A stretch of DNA of 64,000 nucleotides, from positions 1 through 64,000 of the forward strand of contig JADLGO010000024.1 of the NCBI GenBank assembly GCA_020849275.1. Reading direction: 5' to 3'. Positions 1 through 8,498 of the stretch are shown here, piece after piece. The notes under the pieces were generated by a model that had not been told where the DNA came from, ran no database searches, and worked only from the letters and a program-made list of their open reading frames with translations. The position numbers were made by a program, and so were the translations under genes. The stretch comes from Chthonomonadales bacterium. Lineage in GTDB: Bacteria > Armatimonadota > Chthonomonadetes > Chthonomonadales > CAJBBX01. How positions within the stretch are numbered: the stretch's first letter is position 1; each line of letters begins with the position of its first letter.

Positions 1-37
1 CGCCGAAGTGCTCGTTCAGCGAGGGAGATAACGCCAT
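1..37 (-). CDS. Start of an unknown gene, truncated by the window edge
   Basis: An ATG at 37-35 on the minus strand opens a frame that stays open to the window edge (MALSPSLNEHFG, 12 codons). A well-placed ribosome binding site, TGGAGG, lies five bases upstream. Only the start is visible, so no function can be given. It lies downstream of the hydantoinase B gene on the same strand, so it could be a further gene of that operon. The support is the ribosome binding site and start codon only. Confidence 0.4.
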   Translation of the reverse strand, partial: MALSPSLNEHFG

Positions 38-105
38 GGCGGCCTCCAGACTGGCAGATTGTCTCTCCAAACATACGCCGCGAAGCGGACGCGACTACTC
101 CCTCG

Positions 106-1713
106 TTATGATGCAATCGCCCTGGGGGCCGGCGGCCCCCAGCCCCCGCCGCCGGGCGTCTCCACGATCAGCACCGCGCCTGTCGGCAGGTCGAGGCTGA
201 GCTTGCCCGGCAACTCCTCTACGCGCCCGTCTGGCCAGACCACCGCGTTGCGGCCCGGCGCGCCGCCCTCCCCGCCGTCGACGCCGGGTGGGGCGTGGCG
301 GCGCCGCTCCGAGAGCACGGAGACGCGGGCCGGCGCCAGCAACTCCAGCGACCGGCGCACGCCGTCGCCGCCGGGGTGCACGCCCCGGCCGCCGGAGCCG
401 CGGCGCACGGAGAGTTCCCGCACCCGCAGCGGATAGTGCATCTCGAGCGCCTCGACGGGCGTGTTGCGCGTGTTGGTCATGTGCGTGTGGATGGCCGAGG
501 CGCCGGGGCCGCGCGCGCCCGCGCCGCCGCCGCCGCACACCGTCTCGTAGTAGGCGAATGCGCCGCCGCGAGCCGGGTCGCTCCCGCCAACCGCCACGTT
601 GTTCATCGTGCCCTGGCTTGCCGCCGGGATCCGGTCGCCGAAGGCCGGGCGTAGCGCGGCGAGCACCACGTCCACGATGCGCTGCGAGGTCTCGACGTTT
701 CCGGCGGCGACGGCGCTGGAGGGGGGCGCGTTGACCAGCGTTCCGGGCGGCGCGACGACGCTGACCGGCCGGAACGCGCCGTCGTTGGCCGGCGCGTCGG
801 GGCCGGCCAGGCAGCGCACCACGTAGTAGCAGGCCGAGCGCGTCACCGCCTCGGTCGCGTTCATGGGACCGGTGACGGCCGGGTCCGTGCCGGCGAAGTC
901 GAGCGTGAGGGCGCCCGCGCGCAGCCTGGCCTCGACCCGGATGGTCAGGTTCGTGGCGCCCAGGCCGTCGTCGTCGAGCACGTCGGAGGCGCGGAACGCC
1001 CCCTCGGGGGCGGCGCGCAGGGCCGCGCGGACGGTCGCCTCCGCGTGGGCGCACAGGGCGCGCGCCTGCCGCGCCACCTCCCTGGCGCCGTGGTGCGCGG
1101 CCAGGTCGCGCAGGCGCAACGCGCCGGTGCGATTGGCGGAAACCTGGGCGTCGAGGTCGCCCCGACGCTCTGCCGGCGTGCGGGAGTTGGCGCGGATGAC
1201 GGCGAGGATGTCCGCGCGCGGGCGGCCGCCGGCCACCAGCCGGACGGGGGGCAGGATGAGCCCTTCCTGATACAGGTCGGTGCTGAGGGCCAGCGAGCCG
1301 GGAGCGAGGCCCGCCACGTCCGCGTGGTGCGCGCGGTTCGCCACGAACCCGAGCAGCTCGCGGCCCGGCGCCGGCTCGAACACGGGCGCGACAACGGTGA
1401 GGTCCGGCAGGTGCGTCCCGCCGTGCGCGGGATCGTTGCAGATCCACATGTCACCGGGCCGCCACCGGATCGCGCCGCGCAGGCTCTCCATCATCGTCGG
1501 CATGGCGCCGAGGTGCACGGGAATGTGGGCAGCCTGGGTGACGAGCAGGCCCTCGGCGTCGAACAGCGCGCACGAGTAGTCGCGCCGCTCCTTGAGGTTG
1601 GGGGAGTAGCCCGTGTGCTCCAGCGTCGCGCCCATCTCCTCGGCGATGGAGGCGAAGAGGTGGCGCCAGACCTCGACGCGCACCGGATCGAAGGGCAGGT
1701 GAGCCCCGGTCAA
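106..1713 (-). CDS. Hydantoinase B / 5-oxoprolinase family protein
   Basis: This 535-residue protein belongs to the HyuB/oxoprolinase-beta family, whose members perform ATP-dependent or ATP-independent hydrolysis of hydantoins, N-methylhydantoin, 5-oxoproline or acetone-type substrates together with a HyuA partner. The N-terminus shows the family signature: a segment near residues 20-45 with EHTGYSPNLKERRDYSCALF, then HIPVHLGAMP and the NDPAHGGTHLPD motif near residues 92-103. A glycine-rich stretch near 385-405 and the C-terminal GGGGWGPP also fit. Length is normal for HyuB. The start ATG overlaps the stop of the upstream PEP carboxylase gene by four bases, which suggests translational coupling. 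No HyuA gene is visible, but the truncated gene at the window edge lies in the right position. The substrate cannot be told from sequence. Confidence 0.88.
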   Translation of the reverse strand: MTGAHLPFDPVRVEVWRHLFASIAEEMGATLEHTGYSPNLKERRDYSCALFDAEGLLVTQAAHIPVHLGAMPTMMESLRGAIRWRPGDMWICNDPAHGGTHLPDLTVVAPVFEPAPGRELLGFVANRAHHADVAGLAPGSLALSTDLYQEGLILPPVRLVAGGRPRADILAVIRANSRTPAERRGDLDAQVSANRTGALRLRDLAAHHGAREVARQARALCAHAEATVRAALRAAPEGAFRASDVLDDDGLGATNLTIRVEARLRAGALTLDFAGTDPAVTGPMNATEAVTRSACYYVVRCLAGPDAPANDGAFRPVSVVAPPGTLVNAPPSSAVAAGNVETSQRIVDVVLAALRPAFGDRIPAASQGTMNNVAVGGSDPARGGAFAYYETVCGGGGAGARGPGASAIHTHMTNTRNTPVEALEMHYPLRVRELSVRRGSGGRGVHPGGDGVRRSLELLAPARVSVLSERRRHAPPGVDGGEGGAPGRNAVVWPDGRVEELPGKLSLDLPTGAVLIVETPGGGGWGPPAPRAIAS

Positions 1714-4517
1714 CCGGTGTTCCTCATCCCCGCCGCGATCCCGTTGATGCTGAGCCGCAGCGCCTCGTCGAGCCTGGCTCGCTCCGGCGAGTCGTGCGGG
1801 AGGTCGCGCCGCCGGCGCAGCAACTCGACCTGGAGGAAGTTGAGCGGGTCGATGTACGGGTCACGAAGGCGCAAGGAGCGCTGCAGGTCGGGCTGATGGT
1901 CAAGGGGCTCGCGCGCGCCGGTGATGGCCAGCGTCCAGGTGGCTGTGCAGCGCAGTTCCTCGGCGATCATGCCGAACACGCGCTCACGCACGTCGGCGTC
2001 CTCAACGAGCCCCGCGTAGCGCGAGCCGATGGCCAGGTCGGACTTGGCGACCGCGACCTCCGCATTGTCGATGAGCGACGCGAAGAAGGGCCACTCCGTG
2101 TACATGGCCTGCAACATGCTCAGGCGCTCCTGGGACTCGCCGGCCCAGCGGTCGAGCGCCGTGCCCAGGCCGTACCAGCCCGGCACGATCATCCGGCACT
2201 GCGTCCAAGCGAACACCCAGGGGATGGCGCGCAGGTCCTCCACGCGCCGGGTGTCGCGCCTTCGGGCGGGCCGCGAGCCGATGTTGAGCGCGCTGAGCGC
2301 GTCGATGGGGGTCGCCTCGAAGAAGAAGGGCAGGAAGGCGTCGCACCCATAGACCAGCGCACGGTAGTGCTCGAAGGCCAGCGCGGCCATCTCGTCGATC
2401 GCCTGCTCCCACTGCGGAAGCACGTCGACCTCGATCGGGCATGGGCGCGCGCCGCAGCCGGTGGTGGCGGAGGCGAGGAGCACTGCGTGGACCACCTGCT
2501 CCAGATAGCGATGCGCGATGGACGGCTCGGCGTACTTGTAGAAGAGCACCTCGCCCTGCTCGGTGATCTTCAGTTCGCCCTCCAGGGTGCCCGCCGGCTG
2601 CGCCAGAATGGCCTGATGGGTGGGCCCGCCGCCGCGGCCGATGGAGCCTCCGCGGCCATGGAAGAAGCGCAGCCGGATGCCGGCATCGCGGGCGACGCGC
2701 ATCAACTCACGCTGCGCGCGGTAGAGCCACCAGGTCGAGGCGACGTACCCGCCGTCCTTGTTGCTGTCCGAGTAGCCGATCATCACCTCCTGCACATCGC
2801 CGCGGGCGCGCAGGTGCCGGCGATAGGTCGGGTCCGCCAGCAGCGCGGAGAGCGTATCGGGCGCTTGCTGAAGGTCCTCGATCGTCTCGAAGAGGGGAAC
2901 GATGTCCAGCCGGCTGACGTCCTGGCCGTGCGGGCCGGGTCGGTAGAGGCCCGTGGCGCGGGCCAGCCAGAGAACGACCAGCAAGTCGTCGGGACCCGTG
3001 GCCATGCTGACGAGATAGGTCGAGACGGCCTTGCGGCCCATGGTCTGCTGGGTCTCGCGGATCATGGCAAACGTGTCGAGCACGTCGCGCGTGGCCTCGG
3101 TGGTGCCGTGCCGCAGAAGGTTCGGGAAGTCGGGCGCCACGATCTGCTCGGCGAGGAGCGCGGCGCGCTCGGCGGCGGGCAGGGAGGCAAAGGCGTCCGG
3201 CAGCCCGACGGAGGGCGCGAGCTCGGCCACGGCGGCGCGCTGCACGGCGGCGTGCTGGCGGATCTCGACCGGGACGAAGTAGAAGCCGAACAGCCGGGCC
3301 TGCCTCCGCAAGACGGCCAGATCGCCGTCCGCCACGACGCGGCCGTGATGGCGTGACAGGCTCTCGGCGATCAGGTCGAGATCGGCGCGGAAGGCGTCGG
3401 CGGACGCGTAGCCCTCGCCGGGCCGCTCGCCCGTCTGCGTCGCCCGGCGAGTTCGCGCAAGCCGGTGGGCTATAAAGGAGAGCTTCTCGCGATAGGTCTC
3501 CAGCGGGTTGCGACGACTGAGGGCGGCGCCGACCGAGCGGCACTCGATGCGATCGCGCGCCAGGGAGTCCGCGAGCTCCGGGGTCACGCCGACGAGCGTG
3601 GACGACTGACTGAAGACGGGGATCAGGTCGGCGACGGCCTGCTCGTAGCGCTCAAGAACGTGGAGCCGGTGCTGCCGCAGCGTGTCGCGGGTGACGTCCG
3701 GCGTGACGAACGGGTTGCCGTCGCGGTCGCCGCCGCGCCACGAGGTGAGGCGCAGGAACTCCGGGACGTCGCCCGGCGCGTCGGGGTAGTAGCGGTGCAG
3801 CGCGCCTCGCACGTCGTCATAGAGCGTGGGCAGCGTGCCGAAGAGCACCGTCTCCAGGAAATAGAGCCCCTGGTCCACCTCGTCGAGCACGGTGGGCTGC
3901 GCGCGGCTGACCAGATCGGTCTGCCAGAGGATGACGACGCGGCGCCGGAGCTCGTTGGTCAGGGCGCTGCGCTCACCGGGGAGCAGGTCAGGGCGCTCAA
4001 GGTCGGTCAGGAGCTCCCCGACGGCCGCCAGGGCCTCCAGGACGGTGCGCCGGCGGGCCTCGGTCGGATGCGCCGTGAAGACGAGGGTGATCGCGGTGTG
4101 GGACAACAGATCGCCCACGTCGGCCGCGGACCAGCCCAGGGCGTGCAGGCGCCCGATGGCGGCCGCCGGAGACTCGGGATGGGGCGCGTCGCCGAGCAGG
4201 CGCTGCTGCTCGCGGCTCCGGCGGACGATCTCGCGCTGCTCGGCGCTGTTGACCAGCTGGAACCAGAGGCTGAACGCGCGCAGCACGAGCCAGATGGCAT
4301 CCGGTGTCAGCGCCGCGCACTCCTCGGAGAGCTGCGCGAGGGCCGGCGAGGGCTGGGCGGCGCGCATGGCCTTGGACCTCTGGCGGATGCGCTCGACGCG
4401 TTCCAGCACGTCGGGGCCGGCCTGCAGCGCGATTGCCTCCCCCAACAGGTCGCCCAGAAGATGCACCGTCTGGCTGATCGGCGCGCGGGCACTGATGGTA
4501 GGGAGGAGCTTCTGCAT
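1710..4517 (-). CDS. ppc: Phosphoenolpyruvate carboxylase
   Basis: Phosphoenolpyruvate carboxylase (935 residues) makes oxaloacetate from PEP and bicarbonate, an anaplerotic cytosolic reaction. The family's catalytic motifs are all present: [12 protein letters not shown] near residue 150 (active-site His), [13 protein letters not shown] near 258, [12 protein letters not shown] near 585, and the glycine-rich [17 protein letters not shown] near 625, which is the PEP-binding hallmark. The C-terminus ends in NTG, the usual PEPC ending being QNTG. Length is typical. It lies 63 bases downstream of a membrane protein gene and overlaps the hydantoinase B gene downstream by four bases. The AAGGA ahead of the ATG is very close to the start, so initiation may be weak or slightly displaced. 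Confidence 0.97.
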   Translation of the reverse strand: MQKLLPTISARAPISQTVHLLGDLLGEAIALQAGPDVLERVERIRQRSKAMRAAQPSPALAQLSEECAALTPDAIWLVLRAFSLWFQLVNSAEQREIVRRSREQQRLLGDAPHPESPAAAIGRLHALGWSAADVGDLLSHTAITLVFTAHPTEARRRTVLEALAAVGELLTDLERPDLLPGERSALTNELRRRVVILWQTDLVSRAQPTVLDEVDQGLYFLETVLFGTLPTLYDDVRGALHRYYPDAPGDVPEFLRLTSWRGGDRDGNPFVTPDVTRDTLRQHRLHVLERYEQAVADLIPVFSQSSTLVGVTPELADSLARDRIECRSVGAALSRRNPLETYREKLSFIAHRLARTRRATQTGERPGEGYASADAFRADLDLIAESLSRHHGRVVADGDLAVLRRQARLFGFYFVPVEIRQHAAVQRAAVAELAPSVGLPDAFASLPAAERAALLAEQIVAPDFPNLLRHGTTEATRDVLDTFAMIRETQQTMGRKAVSTYLVSMATGPDDLLVVLWLARATGLYRPGPHGQDVSRLDIVPLFETIEDLQQAPDTLSALLADPTYRRHLRARGDVQEVMIGYSDSNKDGGYVASTWWLYRAQRELMRVARDAGIRLRFFHGRGGSIGRGGGPTHQAILAQPAGTLEGELKITEQGEVLFYKYAEPSIAHRYLEQVVHAVLLASATTGCGARPCPIEVDVLPQWEQAIDEMAALAFEHYRALVYGCDAFLPFFFEATPIDALSALNIGSRPARRRDTRRVEDLRAIPWVFAWTQCRMIVPGWYGLGTALDRWAGESQERLSMLQAMYTEWPFFASLIDNAEVAVAKSDLAIGSRYAGLVEDADVRERVFGMIAEELRCTATWTLAITGAREPLDHQPDLQRSLRLRDPYIDPLNFLQVELLRRRRDLPHDSPERARLDEALRLSINGIAAGMRNTG

Positions 4518-4580
4518 GTCCTTTTGCGTGACCCCCGGCGTGTGGAGTGGCCCGGCCCCGGCATGGGGGCGGGCTTGCCG

Positions 4581-5237
4581 TCAGAGACTCTTGGACAGCT
4601 TCTCGGCGGCATCCTTCCACTCGCGCGACGCCAGGGCCTCGGCGCGCTGCCGTTGGGACTCTCTCATCGCGGCGATGTCCGGCTCTAGGGGCGCCTCGTC
4701 CTCCTCGCGCGCGACGATCTGCCCGGCGGTGAAGACGCCGACGCCACTGGCGATGCCCGTGACCAGGAGCACGGCCGAGGCCACGTCCACGCGCGCGAGC
4801 AGCCCGAGGGCGCCGTGGCCGGCCAGATACAGCGCGGCCGTCCCGAAATAGCAGCGGCGGGCGAGCACGGTGCCCGGTCGCAGCGCCTCGACGGCGCCGG
4901 CCGCGCCGGCCAGAAGGGCGACCAGCCCCCAGATGACCGGGCTGAGTGGCCCCAGGATGGCGCCGTAGTCGTAGTCGAGCTCGGCGGGAAGGCGCACCGG
5001 GCCAGCGGCGTCGCGCAGCGCGAGAAGCGCCACGCCGAAGCAGAGCGTGACGATGAGCCAGCGCCGAACGCGGGTGACGAGGATGGCGCCGACCAGTGAG
5101 AACATCGCGAGCGGCAGCACGCCCTGGTGGCTCGCCGCGAAGCGCGTGAGGTAGGGCTCGGTGTAGATGAGCGTGAGCGCGGCCCCGAGAGGGACGAGGA
5201 GCCGCAGGGCACTGACCACCCAGCCACGCGTTGGCAC
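4581..5237 (-). CDS. Multi-pass membrane protein of unknown function
   Basis: I do not recognise the family. The 218-residue product has about six or seven hydrophobic segments spread from residue 6 to about 185, followed by a charged, probably cytosolic tail rich in Glu, Arg and Lys (REEDEAPLEPDIAAMRESQ). I chose the GTG at 5237 because GGAAG lies seven bases upstream and the first membrane segment starts just after it. Upstream extensions in this frame run into the divergent gene at 5381 and look like non-coding Arg/Gly/Ser-rich sequence. It is the first gene of a minus-strand group leading into ppc and hydantoinase B. Confidence 0.7.
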   Translation of the reverse strand: MPTRGWVVSALRLLVPLGAALTLIYTEPYLTRFAASHQGVLPLAMFSLVGAILVTRVRRWLIVTLCFGVALLALRDAAGPVRLPAELDYDYGAILGPLSPVIWGLVALLAGAAGAVEALRPGTVLARRCYFGTAALYLAGHGALGLLARVDVASAVLLVTGIASGVGVFTAGQIVAREEDEAPLEPDIAAMRESQRQRAEALASREWKDAAEKLSKSL

Positions 5238-5300
5238 GGTGTCACTTCCGACTACCGGGGCCAGCGCGGCCGGCCCGCCCGCCGCGCCGCCGCCGGTCGA

Positions 5301-5330
5301 TTGACGCCCGACGCCGGCCGCTGGTATACT
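5301..5330 (+). promoter_or_regulatory. Sigma70-type promoter for the gene at 5381
   Basis: TTGACG at 5301-5306 and TATACT at 5325-5330 are separated by 18 bases, giving a predicted start near 5337, about 44 bases upstream of the ATG at 5381. The same hexamer pair with a 17-base spacer recurs on the minus strand at 23395-23423. Confidence 0.7.
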
Positions 5331-5380
5331 TCCCCCAGAGACGACGCAAGGCGCATGGATCGTGCACGATCCGGAGTGCG

Positions 5381-5761
5381 ATGACCGAGCAGACCGATCA
5401 AGCGAACGATGCGTTCGCGCATCCAACCGAGGTAGAGATCGCGCGCCTCCTGGACTACTACGGCGTGCGGTGGGAGTACGAGCCTCGCTCGTTCGTGCTG
5501 TCGCGGAGCCCCGCCGGCCTTCCCACCATGCAGTTCACCCCGGACTTCTACCTTCCCGACCACGACCTCTACCTGGAGATCACCACGGTCCGCCCTTCGC
5601 TACTCCGCCGCAAGAAGCTCAGACTGCGCCGAATGCAGGAACTATACCCCGATGTGCGCGTGAAGCTGTTCGGCCTGCGCGACCTCGAGGCCCTGCTGCT
5701 CAAGTACGATCGGAGCGAACCGACGGCCGGGGGAGCGGTGGGTGGAAAAGCGAAAGCCTGA
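5381..5761 (+). CDS. PD-(D/E)XK nuclease-like small protein
   Basis: A 126-residue protein of unproven function that looks like a single-domain restriction-endonuclease-like fold. Residues 10-35 are an alpha helix followed by YYGVRWEYEP. Then come FTPDFYLPDHDLYLEITT near 50-67 and a basic helix RRKKLRLRRMQELYP near 73-87, then VRVKLFGL. The D-F-Y-L-P ... L-E-I-T arrangement matches the order of PD-(D/E)XK proteins (Asp, then E-x-K), but the usual Lys after Glu is Thr here and KK follows on the next helix. That is my inference from motif order, not a proven assignment. The gene has its own promoter at 5301-5330. Its last codons overlap, antisense, the 3' end of the candidate ncRNA. The C-terminal 20 residues are low-complexity. 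Confidence 0.75.
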   Translation: MTEQTDQANDAFAHPTEVEIARLLDYYGVRWEYEPRSFVLSRSPAGLPTMQFTPDFYLPDHDLYLEITTVRPSLLRRKKLRLRRMQELYPDVRVKLFGLRDLEALLLKYDRSEPTAGGAVGGKAKA

Positions 5762-6079
5762 GCGCGCCCCACCGGCCGCTGCCTTCGCCATCGAACCGCC
5801 GAAGATCCTCGTCGCGCTTCGCTCCAACAGACCTTGCGACCCATCGGAGCCTCACCCGCCGATCGTCCCCGTTGCGGCAACCGTGGCGAATGCCCTTACG
5901 GGCAACTCTCCGCTCGTCCGCGCGGCCTCTGGAAGCTCGCACCCGCCGACGTACCTTTCGGCATCTCAACGGTCGTACGAGCCCATCGGCGACGCGCCAC
6001 GTACGCGGCGAGCGTGCAGCATTGAGCAGGTAACTGCGCTCAGGCTTTCCGCTGTCCGGCCTTCCAACCGGAGCAGCGT
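5744..6079 (-). ncRNA. Candidate structured non-coding RNA of unknown family
   Basis: A perfect-consensus promoter (6086-6114) fires into 338 bases with no convincing protein gene. The only long frame there gives an Arg-rich, non-protein-like product. From the predicted start near 6079 the RNA opens with a hairpin (6077-6051, nine pairs, one bulge). Bases 6052-6036 then pair with 5765-5749: 14 contiguous pairs plus a bulged base and further pairs, joining the two ends of the RNA. Interior hairpins include UGCCC-GUAA-GGGCA (GNRA loop, around 5905-5890), AUCGG/CCGAU (around 5862-5842), UCGCCGA/UCGGCGG (5992-5942) and CUUCG/CGAAG (5804-5783). CUUUU follows the closing helix at 5750-5746, a weak terminator-like end. 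I looked for hallmarks of RNase P RNA (GAGGAAAGTCC), tmRNA (tag frame, CCA end), SRP RNA (GGAAG/GCAGC loop) and 6S RNA and found none. Confidence 0.6.
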
Positions 6080-6085
6080 ACACGC

Positions 6086-6114
6086 ATTATAGGGTAATCG
6101 TGCCCGATTGTCAA
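6086..6114 (-). promoter_or_regulatory. Perfect-consensus sigma70 promoter of the candidate ncRNA
   Basis: On the minus strand TTGACA (6114-6109) and TATAAT (6091-6086) are separated by exactly 17 bases. Both hexamers match the consensus at every position, which no other promoter in the window does. The predicted start is near 6079. The site overlaps the start of the hpt gene, which is read the other way. Confidence 0.9.
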
Positions 6115-6687
6115 GGGCGGCGAGGCACCATTTTGCCAGGATCTTCGGGCATCCCGGCGGACCAACCGGTTGACCGCGTCGTCGTCAGCGCGGCCCGCCT
6201 CCGAGCGCGCGTCCGCGCGCTCGGAGTGCGCATCTCCCGCGACTACGCCGGCCGCGAGGTGCGCCTCGTCACCGTCCTGCGCGGCGGCCTCTTCTTCCTG
6301 GCCGATCTGGCCCGCGCCATCGATCGGCCCGTCACCATCGACTGCCTGGCCATCTCAAGCTACCGCGGGGGGACGGGCGGGTCCGTGCGTATCACCAAGG
6401 ACCTGGACGACAGTATTCGGGGCGAGCACGTGCTGCTCGTCGAGGATATCATCGACACGGGCCTAACGCTTTCATACATAGGGCGCTATCTGAGCGTGCG
6501 CGAGCCGGCCTCGCTCACCATCTGCACGCTCCTCGACCGGCCATACCGTCGCATCGTCGATGTCCCGGTCGCCTACACCGGCTTCGAGGCGCCGGATGAG
6601 TTCGTGGTGGGCTACGGTCTGGACTGGCGGGGGCGCTACCGCAACCTGCCTTACGTCGGCGTGCTGAGCCCGGAGGCCATGCGGTGA
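6100..6687 (+). CDS. hpt: Hypoxanthine phosphoribosyltransferase
   Basis: Purine salvage enzyme that converts hypoxanthine or guanine and PRPP to IMP or GMP in the cytosol. The PRPP-binding signature is clear: VLLVEDIIDTGLTL near residues 110-123. The N-terminal VTVLRGGLFFLADLAR and SSYRGGTGGS loop are typical of bacterial Hpt, as is the C-terminal PDEFVVGYGLDWRGRYRNLP. I used the GTG at 6100, which has AGGG five bases upstream. A TTG at 6133 with CGAGG upstream would give a product closer to the usual N-terminus. The start overlaps the divergent ncRNA promoter (6086-6114), so initiation complexes for the RNA and transcripts through hpt may interfere. The lptD-like gene follows after 131 bases. 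Confidence 0.93.
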   Translation: MPDCQGRRGTILPGSSGIPADQPVDRVVVSAARLRARVRALGVRISRDYAGREVRLVTVLRGGLFFLADLARAIDRPVTIDCLAISSYRGGTGGSVRITKDLDDSIRGEHVLLVEDIIDTGLTLSYIGRYLSVREPASLTICTLLDRPYRRIVDVPVAYTGFEAPDEFVVGYGLDWRGRYRNLPYVGVLSPEAMR

Positions 6688-6818
6688 GGCGGGCCGGAGC
6701 GCTCGGCCCGAGCTCGACGAAGGAATGGGCGCGCCCGGCACCTAACCTGCGGAGGCGCCGCGAGCCCGGCCCCGCGCTCGGGCAGTACCCGCGCGAGCGT
6801 GCCGCAGGCAAGAGGGCG

Positions 6819-8498
6819 ATGAACCAACGTTCGGGCATGGTCCCGCGACGGCTGCTGAGCGCCGCGGTCGCCGGCATAGGACTCCTCGGCGCGATGCCGG
6901 CCCGCGGTCAGAGCGCACAGCCCGTCCCCCCGAGGCGTCTCAGCGAGGTCACCATCGAGCGCTTTGCCGAGCTCGAATGGCGGCCCGAGACCAACTACTT
7001 TCGCTCGCCCGGGCCCGTGCGGATCACGCTCCGTGATGCGGGCGGCGACGAGGTCGTTCTCGTGGCGGATGACGCGGAGGGCAGCCCGGAGACCGCCATC
7101 ACGGTGCGGGGCCGCCTGACGCTGCGCCGTCCCGAGGGAACACTCACCGGCAAGTCACTCGTCTACGACCCGCGAACCGAGACCGGCTCGGTGGAGGACG
7201 CGTACGCGCTCGCCTCGGGTATCCGGCTGAGGGGCAGGCGGCTGGAGCTCCTGCCGCGCCAGACGCTGCGCGCCACTCAGGCCAGTTTCACCACGTGTGA
7301 GCGGGCGCGCCCCGATTACCACATCACCGCGCAGAGCCTGCGGGTCACGGCGGAGGGGCGGGTGGTGGCGCGCAACGTGACGCTCTGGCTTGGCCGAACT
7401 CCGATCTTCGTGCTGCCCACATTCGAGCACAGCTTTCGGCGCCGCGTGGAGAACCCGATCCCCCTGCCGGCCTTCTCCAAGGAGACCGGCCTGCAGATGC
7501 GCTTCCGCAACGACGTGGTTGCCGACGCCGGCACCGCGTTCGGCTATGACCTGCGCGTCTCGCTGAAGCGGACGCCCGAGGGCAGCGTCATCTACGAGCA
7601 TGATCTGTCCCATGTCTCGCCGAACGCGCCGCCGCCCCGGTCGGCCCGCCTCGCACTCGACGATCCGCTGCGACCGGCGCTCGAGCCCGTCGAGGGGCTG
7701 GGGAGCGATGAGGCGACCGACGATGAGGGTGGCGAGCGCCGCGCCGTGGTGAGCGCTGTCCTGAGCGCCAATCGCTTCGTCTACAACCGGCGCCGGACCG
7801 ATCTGCGCGTGAGCCGGTTGCCGGAGTTGGGGCTCGCCATGGTCGAGCCCGCCAGCGCGCGCGCTCGCACCGACCCTGGCGAGCCGGCCGCGCTGCGGTC
7901 CACGTTCGGCTCGGCGGTCCTCGGCACGGGGCGCTGGGCCTGGTCGGCGCGCGCCGCGGGGGGCTACTACCGCGAGCGGCCAACCGGCGCGGAGACGTCG
8001 CGCTTCTCGCTGCGGACGGCGGCGGCCAGTCCGTACGCTCCGCTCGCGCCGCGCGTCTACCTGCGCTATGGCGCCACGGTGACCGGCAGTGGCTACGGCG
8101 ACGGTGAGGCGCACGCGCTGGTGGCTCCGGAGGCCGAGGCAGCCTATCTGCTGGGGCGCAGCGCGCTGTTGGGCGCCGCCTACCGCTACCAGGAGGAGGT
8201 CGGCACCAGCCCGTTCGAGTTCGACCGGCGCGACGTGCGCCATGAGCTGCGCCTGCAGTACGGTTACCTCGGCGGCGCCTGGGCGTACGGCCTATCGGTC
8301 AACTACGACCTCGAGCGCAAGCGCGCCTACGATACGGTCTTCTCGCTGCGCCGGCGGTTGGACTGCATGGAGATCGGTTTCACGTACCAGGCGCGTTCGC
8401 AGGGGTTCGGCGTGGTCCTGAACCTGCTGCCGGGTACGCCCGCCGCGTCCGCCACGGGCGAGCCGGTCCTGCTGCCGGGCGGAGGGGGCTCGTTCTGA
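6819..8498 (+). CDS. LptD/OstA-like outer-membrane protein
   Basis: A secreted 559-residue protein resembling LptD, the outer-membrane barrel that inserts lipopolysaccharide. The ATG at 6819 has AGAGGG just upstream and begins a signal peptide (LLSAAVAGIGLLGAMPARG). Residues about 60-210 are an OstA-like beta-jellyroll region (TGKSLVYDPRTETGSVEDAYA; later VTLWLGRTPIFVLPTFEHSF). From about 235 on, alternating strands such as FGYDLRVSLK, YGLSVNYDLERKR and MEIGFTYQARSQGFGVVLNL fit a beta-barrel. It is shorter than proteobacterial LptD. The downstream VCBS gene starts within its stop codon (TGATG), so the two are coupled. Whether the organism makes LPS is not shown here. Confidence 0.75.
   Translation: MNQRSGMVPRRLLSAAVAGIGLLGAMPARGQSAQPVPPRRLSEVTIERFAELEWRPETNYFRSPGPVRITLRDAGGDEVVLVADDAEGSPETAITVRGRLTLRRPEGTLTGKSLVYDPRTETGSVEDAYALASGIRLRGRRLELLPRQTLRATQASFTTCERARPDYHITAQSLRVTAEGRVVARNVTLWLGRTPIFVLPTFEHSFRRRVENPIPLPAFSKETGLQMRFRNDVVADAGTAFGYDLRVSLKRTPEGSVIYEHDLSHVSPNAPPPRSARLALDDPLRPALEPVEGLGSDEATDDEGGERRAVVSAVLSANRFVYNRRRTDLRVSRLPELGLAMVEPASARARTDPGEPAALRSTFGSAVLGTGRWAWSARAAGGYYRERPTGAETSRFSLRTAAASPYAPLAPRVYLRYGATVTGSGYGDGEAHALVAPEAEAAYLLGRSALLGAAYRYQEEVGTSPFEFDRRDVRHELRLQYGYLGGAWAYGLSVNYDLERKRAYDTVFSLRRRLDCMEIGFTYQARSQGFGVVLNLLPGTPAASATGEPVLLPGGGGSF

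Noticed and set aside
95-1447. Long frame opposite phase within the hydantoinase B gene
   Set aside because: Arg/Ala/Pro-rich shadow typical of high-GC genes; the hydantoinase B frame has clear family motifs.
3465-4688. Long plus-strand frame over PEP carboxylase
   Set aside because: Antisense shadow of ppc with no recognisable motifs.
5780-5800. GGTTCGA-like T-loop hinting at a tRNA in the candidate ncRNA
   Set aside because: The flanking bases do not form a T-stem, and no acceptor stem or CCA is present.
5700-6083. A 127-codon frame on the minus strand downstream of the perfect promoter
   Set aside because: The product is Arg/Gly-rich with no fold-like pattern, and it overlaps the end of the gene at 5381. 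The paired ends point to an RNA instead.
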